Shown here: one piece after another, positions 33,202-42,285 of the stretch
How the letters are laid out: each line of letters starts with the position of its first letter
Position numbering within the stretch: the stretch's first letter is position 1
Origin: Janthinobacterium rivuli
Lineage (GTDB): Bacteria > Pseudomonadota > Gammaproteobacteria > Burkholderiales > Burkholderiaceae_D
Direction: 5' to 3'
Assembly (NCBI RefSeq): GCF_029690045.1
Contig: NZ_CP121464.1
Coordinates: forward strand, 1,364,001-1,428,000
Length of the DNA: 64,000 nucleotides
Position numbers and translations under genes: made by a program
The notes under the pieces: model-generated
Told to the model about the DNA's origin: nothing
Seen by the model: only the letters and a program-made list of their open reading frames with translations
The model's database searches: none

Positions 33202-34542
33202 ATGGACGATTTCACCTTTCTCATCGCGCGGCGTAAAAGCCTGTACTGGCGCATCCACTTCTGGGCCGCGCTGATCGCCTCGCCGTTTGCCCTGGTGGCC
33301 ACCCTGACGGGCATGTTGTATGTGTTCACGCCGCAGATCGAGGCCAGGCTGTACCAGCACCTCGATCATGTGGCGCCGCAGGACTCGATGCTGCCGCTGG
33401 ACGCCGCCGTGACGGCGGCCGAACGGGCCGCGTCGCGCGGCTGGACGGTGCAGCACGTGGTGCCGCCGTTTCAACCGGATGACGCGGTGCAGGTGGCTTT
33501 TGCGCCGCCCGGCGGCGCGCAGGATGAACATGCGGGCCATGGCGGACATGCCGCGCCGGCCAAGCCGAAGTTTGGCCTGCCCGCGCAAGCCATCATCGTG
33601 TATGTGAATCCGTATGACGCGCGCGTGCTGGGCAGCCTGGCCAGCAGCGAGCGCTTTGGCAACTGGGCGAAAAAGCTGCATTCGCGCCTGCTGCAGAATG
33701 ATGGCTGGCGCTGGATGATCGAGCTGGCGGCCAGCTGGCTGATGGTGATGCTGGTGACGGGTGTGGCCCTGTGGTGGCCGCGCGGCGCGCAATCGGGCTT
33801 GCCGAAGCGGGGCGCGCGGGGCCGCAATGGCTGGCGCCAGTGGCATGCTTTTCTTGGCGTGGCGCTCGGCATCGTCAGCGCCGTGATCCTGACGACAGGG
33901 CTGACGTGGAGCCAGCAGGCGGGCGGGCGCATCCGCGCGCTGCGCGATGTCAGCGGCCAGGCGCCGCCGCCCGTGCCGCGCAGCCTGCATTCGACCGAGG
34001 CGGGTGCTCCGCTCGACTGGCAGGATGCGTGGCAGGTGGCGCGCAGCCATGCGCCCGCCATCGCCGTGCAATTGACGGCGCCGGCCAGCCAGGACGATGT
34101 GTGGCGCGTCACCATGGCCGACCGCAGCCAGCCCACCTTGCGCTTTGATCTGCAATTCGATGCCTACAGCGGCAAGCCTTTGTACTATGCGGGCTGGGAA
34201 GCGCAGACGGCGTTCGGCAAGGCCACGGCCATCGGCATTCCATTTCACCGCGGCGAATTCGGCTGGTGGAACCAGGCCTTGCTGCTGCTGTTCGGCGCCA
34301 GCGTGCTGTTCTCGCTGGTGTCGGGCTGGGTGATGTTTTTCAAGCGGCGCTTGCCAGGCTCGCTGGGTTTGCCCAGGCTGCTGCCGGGCGCCTGGAGCTC
34401 GCCTTCCGCGCTGGCCTGGCTGGCGGCGGCCGTCATGTGTGCGCTGATGCCGCTGCTGCTCGTTTCCGGCGCCATGCTGTTGTTGCTGGAGCTGCTCCTG
34501 GCGAAATGCGGTGCGCGTATCGGCAGGATGCGACTGCGCTAG
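33202..34542 (+). CDS. PepSY-associated membrane protein with His-rich loop
   Basis: A 446-residue protein with four main membrane segments and two PepSY-like periplasmic parts. The first helix is in WRIHFWAALIASPFALVAT. Around residues 112-125 is a short His-rich loop (DEHAGHGGHAA). PepSY membrane proteins of this kind accompany siderophore receptors and may reduce or release metal. The start at 33202 is 6 nt from GAGG; two earlier in-frame codons are too close to it. Confidence 0.82.
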   Translation: MDDFTFLIARRKSLYWRIHFWAALIASPFALVATLTGMLYVFTPQIEARLYQHLDHVAPQDSMLPLDAAVTAAERAASRGWTVQHVVPPFQPDDAVQVAFAPPGGAQDEHAGHGGHAAPAKPKFGLPAQAIIVYVNPYDARVLGSLASSERFGNWAKKLHSRLLQNDGWRWMIELAASWLMVMLVTGVALWWPRGAQSGLPKRGARGRNGWRQWHAFLGVALGIVSAVILTTGLTWSQQAGGRIRALRDVSGQAPPPVPRSLHSTEAGAPLDWQDAWQVARSHAPAIAVQLTAPASQDDVWRVTMADRSQPTLRFDLQFDAYSGKPLYYAGWEAQTAFGKATAIGIPFHRGEFGWWNQALLLLFGASVLFSLVSGWVMFFKRRLPGSLGLPRLLPGAWSSPSALAWLAAAVMCALMPLLLVSGAMLLLLELLLAKCGARIGRMRLR

Positions 34543-34598
34543 AATAAGGGGTGCGGCCAGGCTCGTTGCCATGGGCCGCCCCCTTGTAACGGCTGAAC

Positions 34599-34982
34599 AT
34601 GGTATTCATCGACTTTCCCGCCTTGTCCGCACTGGCCGCCGCGTCGGCGCTGGTGACCAAAAAATGCAGCTGCTGCGCCGTCCCGCTGGATGCATGGCAG
34701 CGCCTTCCCACTTCGCTGGAGCTGGACCGCTTTGAAGAAATCGGCACCTTGCGCGAAGACCCGTACGAAGAACCGACGTTTGCCGAATACCACCCGCATG
34801 GCACGCGCTATGACAGCGTGGACGCGCCCATCGCTCCGCGCTACTATCCCGCGAACCTGAGTCAGGTGGCCCGCTGCCTGAACTGCGGCCGCCACTACCT
34901 GCGCTACAACGAAGCGGGCGGCTATTTCACGGAACTGCGCATTCGTGCGCTGCGCCCGGCATTGCTGGCCGACGCCGCGTAG
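34599..34982 (+). CDS. Unknown protein with CxCC and CxxC motifs
   Basis: A 127-residue protein of no family I recognise. CSCC (about 23-26) and CLNC (about 94-97) are spaced like a zinc- or iron-binding pair. Between them lies an acidic, aromatic segment (LREDPYEEPTFAEYHPHG). There is no signal peptide. It stands alone between the PepSY gene and the convergent LysR gene. Confidence 0.6.
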   Translation: MVFIDFPALSALAAASALVTKKCSCCAVPLDAWQRLPTSLELDRFEEIGTLREDPYEEPTFAEYHPHGTRYDSVDAPIAPRYYPANLSQVARCLNCGRHYLRYNEAGGYFTELRIRALRPALLADAA

Positions 34983-34988
34983 TGACGG

Positions 34989-35903
34989 CTACAGGCTTTC
35001 CTTGACGTGCGCGATGCCGTGTTCATCGTAGATCGAGTACACGGCAGCGAGGAGGTTTTCCAGTTCGGGCGAGCGGTCCATATGCCGCATGCTGAATAAA
35101 ATGGGCGAGAACGCGTGCTTGTCGTCCAGCTTGCGGTACACGACGTTCCGGTGATGCATGGCCTGCACGCTTTCCGGCACGATGGAGATGCCCTGGCCGG
35201 CCGCCACCAGTCCCATGGAAATCTGCAGCTCACGCACTTCCGTGACGGGGCCGGGCGTGACATTGCCTTCGCTGAACATGGCCAGCACCTGGTCGGCAAA
35301 GCTGGGGCGGGGCGCTTTCGGATACACGAGCAGGGTTTCGTGGACCAGGTCAGTCAGGCGCAATCCGCCTTCCCCCTTGGCCAGCCGGTGGCCCGGCGGC
35401 AGGGCCACCACCAAGCGCTCTTCGCGCAGCAGGATGCGGCGGATGCTGGGGTCCTCGCTTTTCAATCGTCCGAATCCCACGTCGATGCGGCCTTCCTTCA
35501 GGGCCTTCAACTGCTGCACCGTCGTCATTTCATGCAGGCTCACGTCGACCTCGGGATGACGTTCGCAAAAGCGGTGCACGATGTCGGGCAATTCCCCATA
35601 CAGGGTCGAGGCGACAAAGCCGATCGACAGCGTGCGTTCCAGCTTGCCGACACGCTGCGTCATCGCCTGCAGGTCGCGCACCTGGTCGAGCAGTGGCCGC
35701 GCATGGGCGAGGAAAAACTCGCCCGCTTCCGTCAGCCGCAAGGGCCGTGACCCTTTTTCGATCAGTGCCACGCCCAGGATTTCTTCCAGCTGCTGCATCT
35801 GCCGGCTCAGCGGCGGCTGCGCGATGTGTAGGCGCGCGGCGGCCCGCGTGAAGTTCCTTTCCTCTGCGACCGCAACGAAGTAGCGCAAGTGCCGTAATTC
35901 CAT
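34989..35903 (-). CDS. LysR regulator of the cat genes (CatR/BenM-like)
   Basis: A 304-residue regulator. It begins MELRHLRYFVAVAEERNF and has the helix-turn-helix RAAARLHIAQPPLSRQMQQLE, characteristic of the BenM/CatM/CatR branch. It is divergent from catB and should respond to cis,cis-muconate. Start 35903 is chosen for AAAGG 7 nt upstream; an ATG at 35909 is also possible. The start region overlaps one of two BenM-type operators, consistent with autorepression. Confidence 0.88.
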   Translation of the reverse strand: MELRHLRYFVAVAEERNFTRAAARLHIAQPPLSRQMQQLEEILGVALIEKGSRPLRLTEAGEFFLAHARPLLDQVRDLQAMTQRVGKLERTLSIGFVASTLYGELPDIVHRFCERHPEVDVSLHEMTTVQQLKALKEGRIDVGFGRLKSEDPSIRRILLREERLVVALPPGHRLAKGEGGLRLTDLVHETLLVYPKAPRPSFADQVLAMFSEGNVTPGPVTEVRELQISMGLVAAGQGISIVPESVQAMHHRNVVYRKLDDKHAFSPILFSMRHMDRSPELENLLAAVYSIYDEHGIAHVKESL

Positions 35904-35907
35904 CTTC

Positions 35908-35944
35908 ATACCTTTCAGGTATAGGTTTGATACCAACTCGGTGT
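35908..35944. promoter_or_regulatory. Pair of BenM/CatM-type operators
   Basis: Site 1 is a perfect ATAC-N7-GTAT (35908-35922). Site 2 is ATAC-N7-GTGT (35930-35944), one base off consensus. Their starts are 22 bp apart, about two helical turns, so a LysR tetramer could bind one face. Site 1 touches the regulator's start; site 2 lies toward catB. Confidence 0.65.
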
Positions 35945-36005
35945 TGGACGTGGGGAGATTCGGGGCATATCGTGTCACCACTCCACAGAATTATACGGAA
36001 TAAAT

Positions 36006-37115
36006 ATGATTCAAAATATCGAGACCTACCTGGTCGATGTGCCAACCATTCGCCCGCACCGCATGTCCGTCGCCACCATGAATACGCAAACCCTGGTGCT
36101 GGTGCGCCTGCGCTGCGCCGACGGCATCACGGGCTGGGGCGAGGCGACCACCATCGGCGGCTTGGGCTACGGCGGCGAAAGCCCGGAAAGCATCAAGACG
36201 AATATCGACACCTATATCGCGCCGCTGCTGGTCGGCATGGAAGCGAGCGAGGTGGCCAAGGCCATGGCCAGGGTGCGCAAGGTCATCCAGGGCAACCGCT
36301 TCGCCAAGTGCGCGATCGAAACGGCCCTGCTGGACGCGCAGGCGCGCCGCCTGAACGTGCCGCTGTCGGAATTGCTGGGCGGGCGCGTGCGCGATGCGCT
36401 GCCCGTGGCCTGGGTGCTGGCCAGCGGCGACACGGCGCGCGATATCGCCGAAGGCGAAAAAATGCTGGAACTGCGCCGTCACCGCATCTTCAAGCTGAAG
36501 ATCGGCCTGCGCGACGTGATGGATGACGTGGCCCATGTGCTGGAGATCAAGCGTGCGCTGGGCGAACGGGCCAGCGTGCGCGTCGACGTCAACCAGGCCT
36601 GGAGCGAGACGGACGCCGTGCGCGGCATCGCCGCGCTGGAAGCGGGCGGCATCGACCTGATCGAACAACCAGTCAAGGCGGGCAACCGCGCCGCGCTGGC
36701 GCGCCTGAAGCAGCGCTTCGACGTGGCCATCATGGCCGATGAAGCCTTGCATGGCCCCGCCGATGCGCTGGCGCTGGCGCAGGCCGATGCGGCCGACGTG
36801 TTTGCCGTGAAAATCACCCAGTCGGGCGGCTTGCTGCCGGCGCTGGAAGTAGCCACCGTGGCGCGCCTGGCGGGCGTGGGCCTGTACGGCGGCACCATGC
36901 TCGAAGGCGGCGTCGGCACGGCCGCCACGGCCCACGTGTGCTCCACGTTCGCGGAACTGGCCTGGGGCACGGAGCTGTTCGGGCCACTGCTGCTGACGCA
37001 GGAAGTCTTGCGCGAGCCGCTCGTGTACCGCGACTTCATGCTGCAGGTGCCGACAGGGCCGGGCCTGGGCGTCGAGATCGATATGGACAAGCTACGCGCC
37101 ATGCAGCGCGTCTGA
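36006..37115 (+). CDS. catB: Muconate cycloisomerase
   Basis: A 369-residue enolase-superfamily enzyme. The acid-base Lys motif is FKLKIG, and the metal ligands are in VDVNQAW, IEQPV and MADEA. The N-terminal VDVPTIRPHRMSVATM is typical of CatB rather than mandelate racemase. It converts cis,cis-muconate to muconolactone in catechol degradation. No catA, nor genes for the later 3-oxoadipate steps, occur in the window. Confidence 0.93.
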   Translation: MIQNIETYLVDVPTIRPHRMSVATMNTQTLVLVRLRCADGITGWGEATTIGGLGYGGESPESIKTNIDTYIAPLLVGMEASEVAKAMARVRKVIQGNRFAKCAIETALLDAQARRLNVPLSELLGGRVRDALPVAWVLASGDTARDIAEGEKMLELRRHRIFKLKIGLRDVMDDVAHVLEIKRALGERASVRVDVNQAWSETDAVRGIAALEAGGIDLIEQPVKAGNRAALARLKQRFDVAIMADEALHGPADALALAQADAADVFAVKITQSGGLLPALEVATVARLAGVGLYGGTMLEGGVGTAATAHVCSTFAELAWGTELFGPLLLTQEVLREPLVYRDFMLQVPTGPGLGVEIDMDKLRAMQRV

Positions 37116-37119
37116 GGAC

Positions 37120-37233
37120 GCCTATCAAAACCTACTGCGCGTCGTGATTTACGGTCTGCGATGCTCACTGTACCTTCGTACAGTTGCGCTTCTCGACCGC
37201 AACTCTCTTCCGCTCGCTACGGTTTTGTTAGGC
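37120..37233. mobile_element. MITE-like 114-bp element
   Basis: Terminal inverted repeats of 13 bp with one mismatch (GCCTATCAAAACC and GGTTTTGTTAGGC) enclose about 88 bp. Inside is the palindrome CTGTAC-CTTC-GTACAG. It has no coding potential and lies in the gap between catB and catC. No target duplication is evident. It has the form of a small non-autonomous element or a transcribed hairpin repeat. Confidence 0.65.
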
Positions 37234-37268
37234 GTTGTAAGTGCCTATAAAAATCTTAAGGAGAAACC

Positions 37269-37559
37269 ATGTTATTCCATGTACGCATGAACGTGAACCT
37301 GCCATTGAGCATGCCCGCCGAGCAGGCGGCGCAGCTCAAGCAAACGGAAAAGGCACTGGCGCAGCGCCTGCAGCACGAGGGCAAGTGGCGCCACCTGTGG
37401 CGCATCGCCGGTCAGTACGCCAACGTCAGCGTCTTCGACATGGACAGCGTGGACGAGCTGCACAACTTGCTCACTTCCCTGCCTTTGTTCCCCTACATGC
37501 AGATCGACGTGATGCCGCTGTGCCGCCATCCCTCGTCCGTGCGCGACGACGATTCCTGA
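37269..37559 (+). CDS. catC: Muconolactone delta-isomerase
   Basis: A 96-residue protein, the standard CatC length. It begins MLFHVRMNVNLP and has EGKWRHLWRIAGQYANVSVFD, close to the family pattern. It isomerises muconolactone to 3-oxoadipate enol-lactone, forming a decamer. AAGGAG lies before the ATG. catD follows 11 nt downstream. Confidence 0.95.
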   Translation: MLFHVRMNVNLPLSMPAEQAAQLKQTEKALAQRLQHEGKWRHLWRIAGQYANVSVFDMDSVDELHNLLTSLPLFPYMQIDVMPLCRHPSSVRDDDS

Positions 37560-37570
37560 GGAGACATCTA

Positions 37571-38374
37571 ATGACGCAGATAGGCAACGACACTGTCGGG
37601 AAAACGTGCGCGGTGGACGGTATTCGCTTGCATTACCGCACGGATGGCGAGCGCCGCAAGCCTTGCCTGGTCCTGTCGAATTCCCTCGGCACGGACCTGT
37701 CCATGTGGGAGGCGCAGGCGGCCGCGCTGAGCGACGACTTTTTTGTCGTGCGCTACGATACACGCGGCCATGGCCAGTCGGCCAGCGGCGGCGCGCCGTT
37801 CGGCATCGAGCGGCTGGGGCAGGATGTGGTGGCGCTGCTCGACCATCTCGATATCGAACGCGCCGCCTTCTGCGGCATTTCCATGGGCGGCTTGACGGGC
37901 CAGTGGCTGGGCATACACCAGCCGCGGCGCTTGACGCACCTTGTGCTGGCGAATACGGCGGCGCGCATCGGCGGCGCCGCGCCGTGGCAGTTGCGGGCGG
38001 AGCAGGTGCGCCGCGACGGCATGGCTGCGGTGGCCGAGAGCGCGGCCGCGCGCTGGTTCACGCCACAGTTCATCGAACGCGAAGCGTACACGGTGGCGCG
38101 CCTGGCCGGCATTTTGCTGAGTCAGGATGCCGGCGGCTATGCAGCCTGCTGCGACGTGCTGGCCCAGACGGACTTGCACGACGCCGTCGGCACGATCGCC
38201 GTGCCGACCCTGATCATCGCGGGCGAGTACGATCCCGTGACCACCATCGACGACGGGCGCTGGCTGCAGCAGCAGATCGCAGGTTCCCGCCTGGCCAGCC
38301 TGCCCGCTTCGCATATCTCGAATATCGAAGCGGCGGACTTGTTTACAGAACAGTTGCGGACTTTTTTAGTGTGA
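37571..38374 (+). CDS. catD: 3-Oxoadipate enol-lactonase
   Basis: A 267-residue alpha/beta hydrolase. The nucleophile elbow GISMGGLTG carries Ser, followed by Asp in GEYDPVT and a late His in PASHIS. It hydrolyses the enol-lactone to 3-oxoadipate. It is the last recognised gene of the cat unit. catD and pcaD products are equivalent; the symbol follows the catB-catC context. Confidence 0.9.
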   Translation: MTQIGNDTVGKTCAVDGIRLHYRTDGERRKPCLVLSNSLGTDLSMWEAQAAALSDDFFVVRYDTRGHGQSASGGAPFGIERLGQDVVALLDHLDIERAAFCGISMGGLTGQWLGIHQPRRLTHLVLANTAARIGGAAPWQLRAEQVRRDGMAAVAESAAARWFTPQFIEREAYTVARLAGILLSQDAGGYAACCDVLAQTDLHDAVGTIAVPTLIIAGEYDPVTTIDDGRWLQQQIAGSRLASLPASHISNIEAADLFTEQLRTFLV

Positions 38375-38382
38375 GGCTTGCT

Positions 38383-38397
38383 GTACCGTATCGGTAC
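38383..38397. repeat. Palindrome after catD
   Basis: The perfect palindrome GTACCG-TAT-CGGTAC lies 9 nt after the catD stop. It is not followed by a clear T-run, so it may be a weak terminator, an mRNA-stabilising hairpin or an operator for the symporter gene. Confidence 0.45.
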
Positions 38398-38512
38398 GGC
38401 GGGAATGTGGTTTTCCTCTGAGCAGCGTCGCCGGCAAGACTGGCATGCGGCATGCGGCAGGGGAAGCTTTCTTGAAAAATAATAATAAGAAAAGCAGACT
38501 TGGAGTAGACGG

Positions 38513-39910
38513 ATGGAAAACAGATTGATCATCATCGCCGCGGTCACGGTGGGCTATTTCGCCCTCATGTCGTACATTACCTATAGCGTGCGCAAGCATG
38601 CCAACAGTGCCGAGGGCATGACGGCGGGCGGGCGCAATTATCCCGCCTTCCTGATCGGCGCCTTGCTGCTGTCGGAATTCATCGGCAGTTCCGTCAGCAT
38701 CGGCACGGCCCAGAAGGGCTATGAACTGGGCATTTCCGCCGCCTGGAATCTGGTGGCGCTGTCGCTGGGCTTTTTCCTGCTGGCCATCGTGCTGGTGAAA
38801 AAATACAAGGAAAGCGGGCAGTCGACGATTTCCGGTATCCTCGCGCAAACGTATGGCGAGCCCGTGCGCTATGCGGCGTCCATCCTTACCATCGTCGCGC
38901 TGAGCATCGTTGCCGTGGCCCTGTATGCGAGCGGCGGCGCCGTGCTGGCGGCCGTGCTGCACATCAACAAGACGGTCGCCATTTTGCTGGTCGGCGCCAT
39001 CACCGTGATCTATGTCAGCCTGGGCGGCATGCGCTCGGTCGTGTACACCAATTTCGCCCACTCCATCGTCAAATACCTGGGCGTGATCCTGGCGCTGGCG
39101 TATGCGCTGGAAGCAACGGGCGGCATCGGCGCGTTGCAGGCGCAGCTGCCGGCCAAGATGTTCAACTGGGTCGAGATCGGCTGGGGCCAGATCATCGCCT
39201 GGATGATCGGCGGCATCGGTTCCATCTTCGCCACGCAATACGTGATCCAGGCGCTGGTCAGCACGGACAATCCGGCCGTGGCCAAGCGCGCCTGCTATTA
39301 CGTGTCGTCGCTGATGATCCCGTTCGGCCTGATGGCGGCCCTGATCGGCATGTGCAGCGCCGTGCTGTATCCGGGCATGAAGTCGATCGACGCGTTTCCC
39401 ACGATGATCGCCCACATGCCGGCATTTTCCGCCAGCATCATGATCGTCGGCCTGGCCGGCGCCCTGTTCGGCGGTATTTCCGCCACCACCCTGGCATCGG
39501 CCACCCTGGCCATGAAGGATTTTTATGATCCCTGGTATAACAAGGCGAAGAACGACGCGAAATCGCTGATGTTCCTGCGCATCGCCATCGTCGTGGCCGG
39601 CCTGCTGCCGCTGGTGCTGGCGCTGTATGCGGAAAAACTGCTGATGATCGCCTTCCTGGGCAAGGCCCTGCGCGCCACCCTGGCCGTGCTGGTGCTGATG
39701 GCCTTCTATGCGCCGAAATTCGGCACGCCGCGCGGCGCCTTTGTCGGCGTGATCGTCTCGGTGATCGCCACGATTGGCTGGTTCCTGGCTGGCAATCCGT
39801 ACGGCGTGGACAGTTCCTACCTGGCGCTGGCCGGTCCGCTGCTGACCATGGGCATCAGCCACCTGTTCAAGCCGGCGCAGACGACAGGCGCCGCGCCGGC
39901 CGTGAAATAA
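38513..39910 (+). CDS. Sodium:solute symporter (SSS family)
   Basis: A 465-residue protein with about 13 membrane helices. It begins with a helix at LIIIAAVTVGYFALMSYIT and has GGRNYPAFLIGALLLSEF, characteristic of the SSS family core. GGAG precedes the ATG. Position 138 nt after catD suggests import of an aromatic or organic acid, but SSS substrates cannot be read from sequence. It converges on the Na/Pi cotransporter gene with 2 nt between stops. Confidence 0.85.
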   Translation: MENRLIIIAAVTVGYFALMSYITYSVRKHANSAEGMTAGGRNYPAFLIGALLLSEFIGSSVSIGTAQKGYELGISAAWNLVALSLGFFLLAIVLVKKYKESGQSTISGILAQTYGEPVRYAASILTIVALSIVAVALYASGGAVLAAVLHINKTVAILLVGAITVIYVSLGGMRSVVYTNFAHSIVKYLGVILALAYALEATGGIGALQAQLPAKMFNWVEIGWGQIIAWMIGGIGSIFATQYVIQALVSTDNPAVAKRACYYVSSLMIPFGLMAALIGMCSAVLYPGMKSIDAFPTMIAHMPAFSASIMIVGLAGALFGGISATTLASATLAMKDFYDPWYNKAKNDAKSLMFLRIAIVVAGLLPLVLALYAEKLLMIAFLGKALRATLAVLVLMAFYAPKFGTPRGAFVGVIVSVIATIGWFLAGNPYGVDSSYLALAGPLLTMGISHLFKPAQTTGAAPAVK

Positions 39911-39912
39911 GC

Positions 39913-40836
39913 TCAGGCCGGTGCCGCCTTCAGCCAGCGCATCAGGCGCGGCTGGAGGTAAGGCAGGAACACGAGGAAACACAGGCCCACGCACAGGTTG
40001 AAAATCAGGTGGGCGGCCGCCACGGCCGTGCCGGCCAGCGGCAGCAAGGCGTCCGACAGGGCGGGGATGAAGGGGAAGAAGGCCAGCGCGCCGGCCAGGT
40101 TGAAGAGGAAATTGGCCTTGGCCGTGGCTTGCGCGTTGGCGCTCATCTGCAGGCTCGACAGCAGCGCCGTCGAGGTGGAACCGACGTTGGCGCCCACGAC
40201 GATGGCGATTGCCGCCTCGGCCGGGATCAGCTGGTGCTGCGTCAGCACGATGGCCAGGCCGGTGGAGACGCTGCTCGATTGCACCAGCGCCGTAAATAGC
40301 GCGCCCATCAGCAAGGCGATCCACGGTTCGCGCGCCTGCGCCAGGGTATCGACGAACCACGGCTGCGCCTGCAGCGGCTTGAGTTCGCTCGAAATCAGGT
40401 CCAGCGCGAAAAAGATCAAGCCAAAGTAAAACGCCGCCTTGCCCAGCGCCTGTATCTTGCTGGGCAGGCTGGAGACGAGGGCGCCGGCGATGATGAACAG
40501 GGGGCCGATGCCCGTCAGCTTCATCGACACCAGCCAGGCCGTGGCCGTCGTGCCGACATTCGCCCCCAAGAGGATTGCCAGGCTGCCCGCAAAGCTGATC
40601 ACTTGCGCATCGACGAGGGCGACGGCCAGCGCCGTCGTGGCGCTGCTCGACTGCACCAGCGCCGTGGCGATGGCGCCGACGAGAAAGCCATACCAGCGGT
40701 TGGTGGTGACCCTGGCCAGCCAGGCTTGCATGCCCGCGCCGCCCATCGCTTGCAGTTCACGGCTGAAAGCTTGCAAGCTGTACAAAAACAGCACCACGGC
40801 CGAGACCGCAGCGATCAATACCTGGAAATGATTCAT
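39913..40836 (-). CDS. Na+/phosphate cotransporter family protein
   Basis: A 307-residue membrane protein. The two inverted halves each have a QSSS motif (VQSSSATTALAVALVD and VQSSSVSTGLAIVL), the signature of the NptA/PNaS family. GANVGTTATA and GANVGSTSTA follow in each half. It lacks the C-terminal PhoU-like domain found in longer relatives. The probable role is sodium-driven phosphate movement. Confidence 0.87.
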   Translation of the reverse strand: MNHFQVLIAAVSAVVLFLYSLQAFSRELQAMGGAGMQAWLARVTTNRWYGFLVGAIATALVQSSSATTALAVALVDAQVISFAGSLAILLGANVGTTATAWLVSMKLTGIGPLFIIAGALVSSLPSKIQALGKAAFYFGLIFFALDLISSELKPLQAQPWFVDTLAQAREPWIALLMGALFTALVQSSSVSTGLAIVLTQHQLIPAEAAIAIVVGANVGSTSTALLSSLQMSANAQATAKANFLFNLAGALAFFPFIPALSDALLPLAGTAVAAAHLIFNLCVGLCFLVFLPYLQPRLMRWLKAAPA

Positions 40837-40870
40837 GGAGCGGTGCGAGTGAGCGTCGGGGAAGACGCGA

Positions 40871-42265
40871 TCATACCAGCCCTGTCAGGTAGTAAATACC
40901 GATTACTAAAAACACGGCTACCGTCTTGATGACGGTGATGCCGAAAATGTCGCGGTAGGACTGGCGGTGCGTGAGGCCCGTGACGGCCAGCAGGGTGATC
41001 ACGGCGCCATTGTGCGGCAAGGTATCCATGCCGCCGCTGGCCATGGCCACCACGCGGTGCATGACTTCGAGCGGAATATGCGCCTGCTGCGCGGCCTGGA
41101 TAAAACTGTCCGACATGGCGGCCAGCGCGATGCTCATGCCGCCCGAGGCCGAGCCCGTGATGCCGGCCAGGGTCGTGACGGACACGGCCGCGTTGACGAG
41201 CGGATCGGGCACGCTGCGCAAGGTGTTGCTGACGGCAAGAAAGCCGGGCAGGGCCGCGATGACGCCGCCGAAGCCATATTCGGACGCCGTATTCATGGCA
41301 GCCAGCAAGGCGCCGCCCACGGCCGCCTTGGTGCCCTCGGCAAAGGCGGCGCGGATGCGCCCGAAGGCGGTAATGCAGACGAGCAAAATTCCCAGCAACA
41401 AGGCGCCTTCCACGGCCCAGATACCGGTCACGGAGGCTATCGACGTCGACACGGGCGCATGCAAGCCGGGCAGGGCTTCGGCGGTGAGCACGTAGCTGTC
41501 GCCATACCATTGGGGAATCAGTTTGGTCAGCGCAAAGTTGGCCACACCGACCAGCACCAGAGGCGCCACCGACAGCAGCGGATGGGGCAAGTCGCCCACG
41601 TCGGCCGTGGCCTTGTCGGTCTCGGCCCCATAACCTTCGCCCGTCGCCATGACGGAGCGCCTGCGCCATTCGAGGAAGGCCAGTCCCATGATCACCGTCA
41701 GCACGGCGCCAATAGTGCCCAGCCACGGCGCGGCCCAGCCGGTGGTGTTGAAAAAGGTGGTGGGGATGATGTTCTGGATCTGTGGCGTGCCTGGTAAAGT
41801 GTCCATGGTGAACGAGAACGCGCCCAGGGCGATGGCGCCCGGCATCAGCCGCTTGGGAATATTGCTCTGGCGGTACAGCTCGGCTGCGAACGGGTAAACG
41901 GCAAACACCACCACGAACAGCGACACGCCGCCGTAAGTCAGCGCCGCGCACACGGCCACGATGACGGCATTCGCGCGCGCACTGCCGATATAGCGAATGG
42001 CGGCCACGACGATGGACTGTGAAAAGCCGGACAGTTCAATTAGTTTACCGAACACGGCGCCGAGCAAAAAGACGGGGAAATACAGCTTGATAAATCCCAC
42101 CATCTTTTCCATGAAGATGCCGCTGAAGACGGCCGGCACGGCGGACGGATCGGTGAGCAGCACGGCACCGAGCGCGGCGACGGGCGCAAACAGGATCACG
42201 CTATAGCCGCGGTAGGCGGCCAGCATCAGGAAGGCCAGTGCGGCCAGAACTATCAGGAAAGACAT
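40871..42265 (-). CDS. GntP-family permease
   Basis: A 464-residue protein with about 12 membrane helices. KLYFPVFLLGAVFGKLIE, TYGGVSLFVVVFAVYPFA and FTMDTLPGTPQIQN are typical GntP-family segments. Relatives move gluconate, hydroxybutyrate or other organic acids. An AT-rich palindrome lies directly upstream. The substrate is not determined. Confidence 0.85.
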   Translation of the reverse strand: MSFLIVLAALAFLMLAAYRGYSVILFAPVAALGAVLLTDPSAVPAVFSGIFMEKMVGFIKLYFPVFLLGAVFGKLIELSGFSQSIVVAAIRYIGSARANAVIVAVCAALTYGGVSLFVVVFAVYPFAAELYRQSNIPKRLMPGAIALGAFSFTMDTLPGTPQIQNIIPTTFFNTTGWAAPWLGTIGAVLTVIMGLAFLEWRRRSVMATGEGYGAETDKATADVGDLPHPLLSVAPLVLVGVANFALTKLIPQWYGDSYVLTAEALPGLHAPVSTSIASVTGIWAVEGALLLGILLVCITAFGRIRAAFAEGTKAAVGGALLAAMNTASEYGFGGVIAALPGFLAVSNTLRSVPDPLVNAAVSVTTLAGITGSASGGMSIALAAMSDSFIQAAQQAHIPLEVMHRVVAMASGGMDTLPHNGAVITLLAVTGLTHRQSYRDIFGITVIKTVAVFLVIGIYYLTGLV

Positions 42266-42285
42266 CGGTCAGGCCTTTGCGCGAG

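Noticed and set aside
38366..40360. 664-residue minus-strand reading frame opposite the SSS symporter
   Set aside because: Its composition is that of a shadow frame (His, Gln, Arg and Gly runs), and the plus strand encodes a clear transporter.
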